Of a stretch of DNA of 64,000 bases, positions 36,912-47,755 are shown in pieces (the first letter of the stretch is position 1; each line of letters opens with the position of its first letter). The notes under the pieces were generated by a model that was given only the letters and a program-made list of their open reading frames with translations, ran no database searches and had not been told where the DNA came from. The stretch is from Lamellibrachia columna (Eukaryota > Annelida > Polychaeta > Sabellida > Siboglinidae). Location of the stretch: contig OY759261.1 in the NCBI GenBank assembly GCA_963662155.1, forward strand, positions 66,121,071 through 66,185,070. Direction: 5' to 3'. The position numbers and the translations under genes are program-made.

Positions 36912-38850
36912 TAATTTGTCACTGACACAAGGGATCCTACAGTCACCGACACAAGGGATGCTACAGTCACCGACACAAGGGATCCAACAGTTACCGACAC
37001 AAGGGATCCTACAGTCACTGACACAAGGGACCCTACAGTCACTGACACAAGGGATCCTACAGTCACCGACACAAGGGATGTTACAGTCACCGACACAAAG
37101 GATCCAACAGTTACCGACACAAGGGATCCTACAGTCAAACAAAAACAAATATGTCATGTCTTCATGCGCAAGGGATCATACAGTCACCGACACAAGGTAT
37201 CCTACAGTCACCGACACAAAGGATCCTACAGTCACCGACACAAGGGATCCTACAGTCACCGACACAAGAGGTCCTACAGTCACCGACACCAGGGATCATA
37301 CAATTACCAACACAAGACAACCTACAGTCACCGACACGAGAGATCCTACAGTCACTGACACAAGGGATGCTACAGTCATTGTACCAAGGGATCCTACAGT
37401 CACTGACACAAGGAATCCTACAGTTACCGACACAAGAGATCCTACAGCCACTGACACAAGGGATCCTACAGTCACCAACACAAGAGATCCTACAGTCACT
37501 GACACAAGGGATGCTACAGTCACCGACATAGGGGATCCTACAGTCACCTACACAAGGGATCCAACAGTTACCGACACAAGGGATCCTACAGTCACTGACA
37601 CAAGGGATCCTACAGTCACTGACACAAGGGATCCTACAGTCACCGACACAAAGGATCCAACAGTTACCAACACAAGGGATCCTACAGTCACCGACACGAG
37701 GTCCTACAGTCACCGACACAAGGGATCTTACAGTCACCGACACCAGGGATCCTACAATCACCGACACAAGACATCCTACAGTCACCGACACGAGAGATCC
37801 TACAGTCACTTAACCAAGGGATCCTACAGTCATCGACACAAGGGATGCTAAAGTCACCGACACAAGGGATCCAACAGTTACTGACACAAGGGATCCTACA
37901 GTCACTGACACAAGGGATCCTACAGTCACCAACACAAGGGATGTTACAGTCACCGACACAAGGGATCCAACAGTTACCGACACAAGGGATCCTACAGTCA
38001 CTGACACAAGGGATCCTACAGTCACCGACACAAGGGATCCTACAGTCACCGACACAAGGGATACTACAGTCACTGACACAAGGAATCCTACCGTCACTGA
38101 CACAAGGGATCCAACAGTTACCGACACAAGGGATGCTACACTCACCGACACAAGGGATCCTACAGTCACCGACATAAGGGATCCTACAGTCACTGACACA
38201 AGGAATCCTACCGTCACTGACACAAGGGATCCAACAGTTACCGACACAAGGGATGCTACACTCACCGACACAATGGATCCTACAGTCACCGACACAAGGG
38301 ATCCTACCGTCACTGACACAAGGAATCCTACAGTCACCGACACAAGGGATCCTACATTCAGTGACCCAAGGGATCCAACAGTCACCGACTCAAGGGATCC
38401 TATAGCCACCGACACAAGGGATCCTACAGCCATCGACACAAGGGATCCTACAGCCATCGACACAAGGGATCCAAAAGTCACCGACTCAAGGAATCCTATA
38501 GCCACCGACACAAGGGATCCTACAGCCATCGACACAAGGGATCCAACAGTTACCGACTCAAGGGATCTTATAGCCACCGACACAAGGGATCCTACAGTCA
38601 CCGACACAAGGGATCCTACCGTCACTGACACAATGAATCCTACAGTCACAGACACAAGGAATCCTACAGTCACCGACACAAGGGATCCTACCGTCACTGA
38701 CACAAGGAGTCCTACAGTCACCGACACAAGGGATCCAACAGTCACCGACTCAAGGGATCCTACAGTCACTGACCCAAGGGATCCAACAGTTACCGACTCA
38801 AGGGATCCTATAACCACCGACACAAGGGATCCTACAGCCATCGACACAAG
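36912..38850. repeat. 24-bp minisatellite, about 80 copies
   Basis: Unit GGGATCCTACAGTCACCGAC plus ACAA, with many sub-variants (CCTACAGCCATCG, CCAACAGTTACCG) arranged in higher-order groups. The 24-bp period keeps frames open on both strands (TDTRDPTV on +, VGSLVSVT on -), which explains open frames of over 300 codons. An unrelated insertion of about 40 bp breaks it at 37135-37175. Confidence 0.95.
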
Positions 38851-38853
38851 TGG

Positions 38854-38901
<48 letters not shown>

Positions 38902-38913
38902 TTCTTTCCGTGG

Positions 38914-38995
<82 letters not shown>

Positions 38996-39085
38996 CTTAT
39001 AACCACTGTGGTTATATATATATATAACCACGGGGAAAACCACTGTGGTTATATATATAACCACTGGGAAAACAACCACGGGAAA
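38851..39085. repeat. Palindromic (TA)n clusters bounded by GTGGTT/AACCAC
   Basis: TA tracts at 38853-38897 and 38915-38995, then compact inverted repeats such as TGGTTATATATATATATAAC-CA near 39009 and CCACTGTGGTTATATATATA-ACCACT near 39040. Confidence 0.88.
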
Positions 39086-39114
39086 ACCCTTTTCTGTCGA
39101 AGTTTTGTAATAAT

Positions 39115-39300
39115 GTCTTGCTTCGCAATAGACAGAAAGGAGCCGCAACAGGTGGAAGACACCAGAATGGGCAGCAGTAGAAAGGAAAGTGGGTTTGTGG
39201 AAAGGTTTGTAACATAACTTATGTAAACAATGTTAAAACAATAGCAGCAACGCACTTACGATTGACCCTTAAGTCTTACGGATTTCCTTAGATCATGTGG
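39115..39300. repeat. Dispersed repeat D, copy 1
   Basis: Matches about 62840-63035 (GGGTTTGTGGAAAGGTTTGT versus GGGTTTGTGGATAGGTTTGT, then ACTTACGATT and TAAGTCTTA). In both places it lies beside a TA tract. Confidence 0.75.
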
Positions 39301-39500
39301 TCTGTTGCCATATATACCTAGTTGTGTACGTGGTTGTGTTAGCGTCACACTTCTTGACTGGGTGCACCTGCACTAGTGGTGTACATTTGTGTCACGCAGT
39401 CAATGGATTCAGCTGTGTACCTGTGAACGGAGGGGGTCGTGACTGTGTAACAAATGTATTTATACTTTGCCTGGACAGGTTGTGTGGCACAGTGCTACCT
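39300..39500. repeat. Dispersed repeat A, copy 1
   Basis: GTGTTAGCGTCACACTTCTT, TGTCACGCAGTCAATGGATT and GGGGGTCGTGACTGTGTA recur at 41108, 55540 and 58195. No coding or terminal repeats recognised. Confidence 0.75.
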
Positions 39501-39504
39501 TAAT

Positions 39505-40925
39505 ACGTCATTGAAGAGGTTGCGTGGCCTATTTCGGGGGGAGGAGGCAACGGGCCCTACCGTCATTGCCTTATTTTGCTTCGTACATAACCTGTTTCGC
39601 CACTACACGGTAGCATTGTAGACTAATGGGTTACTATATGTGTCCCCTTTGCCACCCCTTTGCCTCCCCATCGCTTCCCCCTGCTTCCCGGCCTCCCCCA
39701 TGCAGCCTTGAGGTGTTTACATGGTTTGTTTTAAAGTTTTCCCACATTTTAAAACAAATTATGGGAATTGTTTTTCTTGAGATCCTCTTCCATAACTTGA
39801 ATCTTTTCCTCAAGTTGTTTTCTCTAGTGAGCCTTCTTCCCTAATCTTATTCTGTATGTGCCTTTCTGCTTTCCTCACACTCTGCTGCCAGAACTGGTGG
39901 AAGATTGGTTATCTGCTTTCTACACCTGAAGCCAACCACTTTCTCATTGATTTCATGTGTTGTCTTTTTGAAATCTAATCAGAGTTCCTCCACTGGTGTA
40001 TCGCCAAGTTCCAATAGATGTCAAAAGGCTCCACAAATCTTCACCTAGAACTCTTGCCTTGTCTTTCTATCACAAAGCTTATTGACCTTGACTACTAGCG
40101 TATTGTGCTGTGTAACCGCTCAACGCATTGAGAACTACATACGCTACAGTTAACCGTGCATAGCTAATTGTATATTGAGCAAGATCGCTCAGAAGAAACA
40201 TAGCTCAGTTCTTTCGTTAATCCATGACTACATGTTACTAACTGCTATTTGTGAAATAATACCCATAAAAGCATGAATCTATTTTTCTTGTTATATTAGC
40301 TGGCCCTTATAAGTAGTAGATATTTGTCTCAGTCGTTGATAACTAGCTACACATTCATGCATGAATATTGGGTCGTAATATTATCAATGGGAATGGAATG
40401 ATGTCATGGGATATTGATTCCAGTTCACAACACTCATTTCGTATGAAATACTCCCATACGCCAATCGCCTCAATGACGTAAAAGAATGATAGACGAGGTA
40501 CCGTATGACTTCAGATTCGTGCAATAAACACATCAGTTACTTACGTATCCTTATGTATCACGATATATCCAGTCATTAGGACCAATGCGTGTTACACATC
40601 AGTCCTGCCAGACCTTTTCATTCTAACAACAACTCGACTTTTTTAGGAAGCATTCAGCCACGTTACAAACACTGTATGAAGACTATTAATTCACACACAG
40701 TCACCATAGTCTTATTACCGGGCACTCATTTATACAGATAAATGAACTAATGTAACGTAGATTCAAACCCCGATCTTCTCGATTGAGAGTCTACAGCGCC
40801 CCCTGATGCTAAACGTTGCCGCTCGTTTCTGTCACCGGGTCGTTATTTTTCACAACCGAGTCAGTACTTGACCGGCACAGTGCAACCATAGCATTTGTGG
40901 CACGAATAATCTCCAGCGTACGTAA
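39505..40925. other. No gene recognised
   Basis: Unique AT-rich sequence on both strands. Confidence 0.5.
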
Positions 40926-40929
40926 GCAC

Positions 40930-41545
40930 GACGAGTTACTGATATGATCGCAATGAGACATGTGAGTCATTAGTGTTTGGTCGCAGGATGAGTGCCCGCT
41001 TGAAGTATTACAATGTGAGTACCACAATGTTGTGAATACACAGTCAACAAACCACAACTGAATAACACATGTGAATGATCGTGTGTTAGCCATTTTGTCA
41101 AGCCACCGAGCACGGTTGTCTTAGCGTGAAACTTTCTGGACTGGGTGTACCTGTCCTAATGGTGTATATATGTGTCACACAGTCAGTGAATTCAGTACTT
41201 ACAGACGTGATGGAGGGGTGTTGACACTGTACAAGGTGTTGTGTTGTGCAATACCCCCTAAGCAGGTTATTGGGAATATTGCATTTTGAAGACTGCTTTC
41301 GTTTTAACGATTGGTGTCATTAAGTATATGTGATTTTCGTTTCAGTTTCGTTTTGTCTGACTGTCGTGTCGTGTGTAATGCAATAATGCATGTGTAAACC
41401 CAGGACACGCTTAAATTTGATTCAGCCAGACATCAGTGACACTGTTCTTGAAACAACGCAAAGAATGCGAGTCACGCGTCAAGTATTGAGCATGTCGTCT
41501 ACGCTGGCGACACCGTGGTTTTTTTTGCATTTTGCGGGTACTCCG
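40930..41545. repeat. Dispersed repeats B and A, copy 2
   Basis: 40930-41100 resembles 57625-57800 (ATTGATATGATCGCA, GAAGTATTA, GTGAGTACCA). 41108-41545 resembles 55540-55925 along its length (GTGTTGTGTTGTGCAATACC, TGATTCAGCCAGACATCAGT, GTCACGCGTCAAGTATTGAG). Confidence 0.78.
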
Positions 41546-41651
41546 GAAGATAGTTAGGCGGTATAACATGTATTCAGCAGCTGACCTCTAGTGCCACCTA
41601 GGGAATGACAGAGAGTGAATACAGAGGTCGCACACAAAGTGTTTTGCAAAC

Positions 41652-42260
<609 letters not shown>

Positions 42261-42267
42261 ACTCGTA

Positions 42268-42500
42268 GGGTTACATCATTAATCATCCCCCTATAAACAA
42301 GAGCGACAAGCCAGCTCACTGCAGTGAAGCGGGTGTGGACCACTGGCCGGCATTTCATTGCACGGCAGAAACAGTTGCATCCACTGCATGACACATAGGG
42401 TAGTGCTGTTTATAGTGTGAACATAGCATGTTACAAACAGTTGTGTAACATATGTAAGTAAGTAAATTTATTTCCTCCTCACCATCATCCTGTACAATAG
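42268..42500 (+). repeat. Dispersed repeat E, copy 2
   Basis: See 34868-35050. About 90% identical by eye, without the GAGT expansion. Confidence 0.85.
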
Positions 42501-42759
42501 GGGCTTTCGTGTATACCAACACGTGACGTCACATTCGCACATGCGCAGTACGCAGGTTGGCAAACGCCGCAAACCAGCCGACCTCTCCTAACAAATGCCT
42601 TGCTATGCTCCAGCAAACATAAATGACTACTGGGCTAAATACGCCAATGTTTTAGATCACAGTGCATCGTCATCGTCATGTATCAACGTTGTTACAACGT
42701 CAGATATCAACGCTGTTTCATTTAGTGTAATACTTATCAGCATACATCGGTCGTAGAAT

Positions 42760-42819
42760 TTAACCTTGTGCAATTTTTTAGGAACACCCTCTGCTTTCTA
42801 CCTGCTAGGAAGGATTACT

Positions 42820-42861
<42 letters not shown>

Positions 42862-43732
42862 AGGAGGGAGGGAGGAAAGGAGGGAAATGGAGAGAGAGGG
42901 AGTGAGGGAGAGAGAGGGAGAGAGAACCTTGTGCATTTTTTTAGTAACACCCTCTGCTTTCTAACTGTTAGGAATGATTATTCTGATAGAGGGGGAGAGA
43001 GCGAGAGAGAGTGAGAGAGAGAGAGGGAGAGAGGGGAGGGGAGAGAGTGGGTGAGAGGGAGAGATAACCTTGTGCAATTTTTTAGGAATACCCTCTGCTT
43101 TGTACCTGCTAGGAAGGATTACTCTGAGAGAGGGGTAGAGAGGCGAAAGAGGGGAGAGGAGGAGAGAGGGAGAGGGGGAGAGGGAGAGAGAGAGAAGTAC
43201 AGATGGAGAGAGAGGGAGAGAGAGGGAGGGAGGGAGCGAGGTAGAGAGGTAGAGAGGGGCAGAGAGGGAGGGAGAGAGGGAGAGAGAACCTTGTGCAATT
43301 TTTTTAGCACAAGGTTCTCTCTCCCTCTCTCCCCCTCCCTCCTTTCCTCCCTTCCTCCCTCCCCCCCCCCCCTCTCTCAGAGTAATACTTCATAGCAGGT
43401 TCTCTCTGACTATTCTGCTTTCTAACTGCTAGTAAGGATTATTCTGAGAGGGCGATAGAGGGGGGAGAGCAAGAGAGAGGGAGAGAGGGAGGGAGAGAGT
43501 GAGAGAGGGGAGGGAGAGAGAGGGAGAGACAACTTTGTGCATTTTTTTAGGAATACCCTCTGCGTTGTACTTGCTAGGAAGGATTACTCTGAAAGAGGGG
43601 GAGAGAGGGGTAGAGAGAGGGGAGAGAAGGAGAGGGGAGAGAGGGAGAGAGAGGGAGGGAGCTAGGGAGAGGGAACCTTGTGCAATTTTTTTAGAAACAC
43701 CCTCTGCTTTCTACCTGCTAGGGAGGATTATT

Positions 43733-43779
<47 letters not shown>

Positions 43780-43800
43780 GGAGAGAGAGAGAGAGTGGGT
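42760..43800. repeat. GA-rich array of about 65-bp modules with variable GA tracts
   Basis: A module ACCTTGTGCAATTTTTTTAG, then CACCCTCTGCTTTCTACCTG and CTAGGAAGGATTACTCTGAG, repeats about seven times, each followed by 60-150 bp of GAGA/GGGAGA. At 43306-43395 one module is inverted, so GA becomes CT. Confidence 0.9.
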
Positions 43801-43809
43801 GGGTGTGGG

Positions 43810-44438
43810 CAGGGTTGGTTGATTTAAATCATTTGATTTAAATCATGATTGAAATCACTCCAAAAAAATCATTGATTTATGATTTTTTTGTTTTACTTTT
43901 TGATTTCCGGTTTTTTTATCGCTGATTTACATGAACACAAAGTGCGCACACTTGTGTAGCTGTATTGACACCAGATAGCCTGATAGTCAAATATTTTATG
44001 ACACTGTGTATGTTTGAGCTATTCCCTTTCTGAATGTAGTGAAGCCACACAAACTTGTCTTCCAGAGGAAGTATCTTTTCAACACAGAAGCCCTGAGTTA
44101 AAGTCCACTTATAGCTTGTGCTAGTTGTTACCAATTCAGTATGTTGACTCAGTTGTTTAATACTGTACCAGTTTGTATTCTGGTTAGAGACCCTTAGAGT
44201 ACAGAGCCCTGGACAGGTGCTAATCCACCCTATAGGCAAACAATAATTAGCACTGCTACAGCCTCAGACACACAGCATGCTTTCCTTTCCAAGACAGATT
44301 ATGCAACTACAGGGGTGAGGCCTTGTGGACATTGTCTAATGTCTTTATATAAGCAAAAATCATGTACCCTCTGTTAATAGAAGAACCCAAATCGATTTGA
44401 ATAGAACATGTTTGAACGAGTTTACAAATTTAAACATC

Positions 44439-44477
<39 letters not shown>

Positions 44478-44563
44478 CAAGATTTCAAAAAAATCAAATA
44501 AATCCGATTTAAATTAAAAAAATCTTATTTTTAAAATAAAAATCATGATTTTTTTCAACCTTG
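43810..44563. mobile_element. Putative hAT-like MITE
   Basis: Left end CAGGGTTGGTTGATTTAAAT; right end, read inward, CAAGGTTGAAAAAAATCATG. Subterminal TGATTTAAATCA motifs cluster at both ends. Flanks GGTGTGGG and GGTGGGTG are similar but lie in simple sequence, so the 8-bp duplication is not proven. No transposase inside. Confidence 0.5.
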
Positions 44564-44716
44564 GGTGGGTGGGTGGATGACAATACAGCATAAGACAATA
44601 TGTCATTAACACGAACAAAGCGATGCCGACGTAGTTCATTGCTGACGTCATCGACCGACTGGTTGTAACCGAGGCGCAATGGATCTGCCCCTCTCAGCCG
44701 CGAAGAAGATACCCGG

Positions 44717-44756
44717 TGTCGCGGGCCCAGAGTATCCCTTGCCAGGATTCTCCGCC
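44717..44756 (+). repeat. Left terminal inverted repeat of the Ginger-like element
   Basis: Starts TGT directly after CCGG. A second, direct-oriented variant of the same motif (ACGGGCCCAGAGTAGGAGCA then GGCCAGGATTCCGCG) lies at 44778-44812 and may be a subterminal transposase-binding repeat. Confidence 0.8.
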
Positions 44757-44819
44757 TACTCTCGGCCTGCGACGGTTACGGGCCCAGAGTAGGAGCAGGC
44801 CAGGATTCCGCGTTGTTGC

Positions 44820-45400
44820 TAAGGTGGTTTGCGTTAGTAATATAATGTTTTCTAATATAATTGCTAGTACACATAGTATAACTAAAATTTAATAACTTCT
44901 GTGATTATTTTCACGTACATAAATATATTGTGTGATTTAGAGTGCCGTTTTTTGTAAATCGAGGCTATAATTAGTATTGAGGTTATAGCGATGGCCGTGC
45001 GCGGCGCTGTTTATATGCACAGCCGCGGTGTCGTGCTATTCTTTTGCGCTCACTAAATGCTTTCTTGAATTGGTGGTCAGTTAATCAGCAGAATTAATTG
45101 TTCGACATAATTTCCTCTAGAGTAGCTAAGTAGTCAGGTTTAGTAATTATTATGATTGTAAAATGTAAAGTTTAATTATCCTTAATGGATAAGTATTTGT
45201 CCATATTAGGGCATAGTAGGCCTACTGCAGATGAGGGAAAATTAATGTGCAATACAGGGTTTTTAATATATAGTCTGGTAAAATTGCTTTAATTTATAAA
45301 GCATGCCTACGAGGGGTGTAGCTTTAGACACTAATGAATTAATATGACCAGTTTAGATGTTCCTCTATGTAAATTGCTTAAAAATGTGTTGAAGTAATTT
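44820..45400. other. Left internal region of the Ginger-like element; no gene
   Basis: AT-rich sequence between the subterminal repeats and a nested LINE fragment. Confidence 0.5.
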
Positions 45401-45419
45401 GATTTATATTAATTTCCTT

Positions 45420-45800
45420 TATTTTAATTACAGCATCATGTTTATTGTATTTTTTTATTTTCAGGAGTAAAAATAATAACATTATTTTTATTTATGTTTA
45501 ATGAAATTTTTTTAGAATGAAACCAAGGTGATATCTCATTGTGTTCCCAATTAACTTCTTCAATAAGCCTAGTAAAATTTGTGTGCGAGTGAAACATGTT
45601 TGTGTCATCTGCAGATAATATGAAGTTAAATATATTTGTTGTTTTAACAATGTCGTTTATGTAATAGATAAAAAGAAGTGGACCTAGTGCATGTTGATCC
45701 TTGAGGAACACTGTCACTATCATTAATTCCGAATCTAACTTATAAGAAACAAACTGTTTTCTAGTAATTTCTAAACCACTGTAGTTATACACCTCTTGTT
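45420..45800 (-). mobile_element. LINE RT fragment nested in the Ginger-like element
   Basis: The minus strand encodes GPLLFIYYINDIVKTTNIFN then SADDTNMFHSHTNFTRLIEE and HSKKISLNINKNNVIIF, an RT palm with the (Y/F)ADD motif changed to SADD. Fragment only. Confidence 0.85.
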
Positions 45801-46009
45801 GGGAAAATATATGGCAACTGAATTTAATACACTAACATGTGGACTCACATCAGTTACATCATCATAATCTAATTTTTTCTTCACATACATGCTTCAGAAA
45901 CAAACTTTATCTTGTGCAATATCTCTTTAAGAAGGATATTCTTAAGGATATAATTTATGGCCACATTATACATCTTGATGATCATTAAGTTTTATAACAT
46001 TTTATCCGA

Positions 46010-46175
46010 CAAATAGCACGGACTCAGGAATCACTGCTCTTACAAGACCCAACTCATTGACCTACGCCACACATGACCTAGATCAGTATGTTGATAACAA
46101 ACCCAGGTTGACATGGTAATCATGGACTTCTCGAAGGCCTTATACTGTAATTGTTGGCTGTATCTGACAAAAGTA
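46010..46175 (+). mobile_element. Short LINE RT fragment, opposite strand
   Basis: Plus-strand frames read HGLRNHCSYKTQLIDL and VDMVIMDFSKAL, matching the RT segments QHGFRKxRSCxTQLI and VDxxxxDFSKAFD. One or more frameshifts lie between them. It is a different insertion from 45420-45800. Confidence 0.72.
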
Positions 46176-46179
46176 TTGT

Positions 46180-46555
46180 TTCAATGGCATACAAATTATG
46201 CTGATAAATTCAAAATAGCTTATATGCACATTGCAAATAATAAACCTAAATAGTATGTACATTTGTAGTAAACAAATGCACAACAATTTACTGTATCTAA
46301 AAGAATATCAACAAACAAAAGAATGCAATAAATGTGGTCTAAGGTAGACTATATGTTTGTTGTCCTCTGTTGGCCTGGTTACACACATTGCAGTCTCAAT
46401 TCACTTTCAGACATTGCACAGTCTCAATTCATTTGGGTTGTACAGTAGAAGCACACTAGATAGAAATATATGGGTGGCCACTTTACAGAAGTACCTGTGG
46501 TAGATCAACACAGATTGATAGGGTGGCAATTTTCAAGGGGTGGCTGCTTTGAGGT
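46180..46555. other. No gene; likely 3' region of the Ginger-like gene
   Basis: No domain recognised. It lies just downstream of the minus-strand stop. Confidence 0.45.
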
Positions 46556-46558
46556 GTT

Positions 46559-46822
46559 CTACTGTATTCTCTGTTGACATTCTTCACAATAGAAATCTAC
46601 TGGCTTTTTCAACAATTTAGCACAATGAAAGTGCCACCAAGAGAAGCAATTCTCACACTCCACCCAGTCCACATGTTCTCTGTTGGGCTGGCAGGTGGGA
46701 TTGCAGCAGGAATCCTTTTCGTCCTGTTCCACCAATCGGGCGTGCACAAAGTGTCTGTAGTGGTATGCCTGGGCCTGACCCATTACACCAACAGGCACAT
46801 CCTTCACCAAAGCCTCAGCATT
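46559..46822 (-). CDS. Ginger-like gene last exon: PHD finger and stop
   Basis: Acceptor TATTGCAG; phase 0. Encodes the end of the protease fold ([20 protein letters not shown]) and then a C4HC3 PHD finger: [19 protein letters not shown] and FYCEEC. It ends QQRIQ-TAG at 46559-46561. PHD fingers often read histone tails, so this could steer integration or be a retained host-derived module. Confidence 0.9.
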   Translation of the reverse strand, partial: NAEALVKDVPVGVMGQAQAYHYRHFVHARLVEQDEKDSCCNPTCQPNREHVDWVECENCFSWWHFHCAKLLKKPVDFYCEECQQRIQ

Positions 46823-47587
46823 CTGCAATAATAATTAGTTTTTTTATTTTAATTATACTGTAGTCAATTATATTTTTATGCCTGGTCTGACCTGTTACAA
46901 CATTTCTATCAGTAGGCTTTGGACTTGAGAGGTACCAGATAATTAACCTGAACCATGACTTGGTGCAAAAGAGTGACATTTAGTGATTTACTTGATTACT
47001 TTAAAAATATTAAATGCATATTGGTTGTTAGTACAACATATGAATTTTGAATCTCATTTCACAGATGGAAGGTATTAAGCATATTGTAACATTAAATCAT
47101 AGCATATATGGAATGTACTGCGATTAAAGACAAATATAATGTGATGGAGAGTGACCAAACAAAAGGTGTAAATACAATAGTTGTTGTACAATTACTTATC
47201 ATAAGAAAGGTTTACCATCAGGACAAATATCTCACAGCTTGATCCATCTGCTTGCTGTCTGCAGGGCATGTGGCATGTTTCCCAGTCAGCGAGTTCTCTC
47301 TCAACTTTTTTGGAGCGCATCTTCATATAGCTCCTTCAATGACAAGGTACTTAGGGCTTCATACCACCACTATTTTACATTTACATTTCTTTCTTAAACT
47401 ATGACTCATGCATATTGTTTTTTTAGATATACCTTACAGTTGAGTTATATAGATCCATTTGTGTATCATTCAGATAAACAGTCATATATTATGGTTGGCT
47501 AATACAATGAGGAGTACAATAAACAGCAGATTGGTACAACTTAATACAAATGGATCAAGGATATATATTCATATACTAGGTATATAT

Positions 47588-47627
<40 letters not shown>

Positions 47628-47721
47628 TCTAGTAAAAGAATATGTATCCTTGTATATATATAAATATATATATTATATAATGTATATATACACCTAGTAT
47701 ATATATATATATATGTGTGTG

Positions 47722-47755
<34 letters not shown>

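Noticed and set aside
36916..38847. Long open frames (up to 345 codons) over 36.9-38.9 kb on both strands
   Set aside because: They come from the 24-bp tandem unit, whose length is a multiple of three. Both strands are equally open and no start, splice or domain evidence exists.
46574..46831. 85-codon plus-strand frame
   Set aside because: Antisense shadow of the PHD-finger exon.
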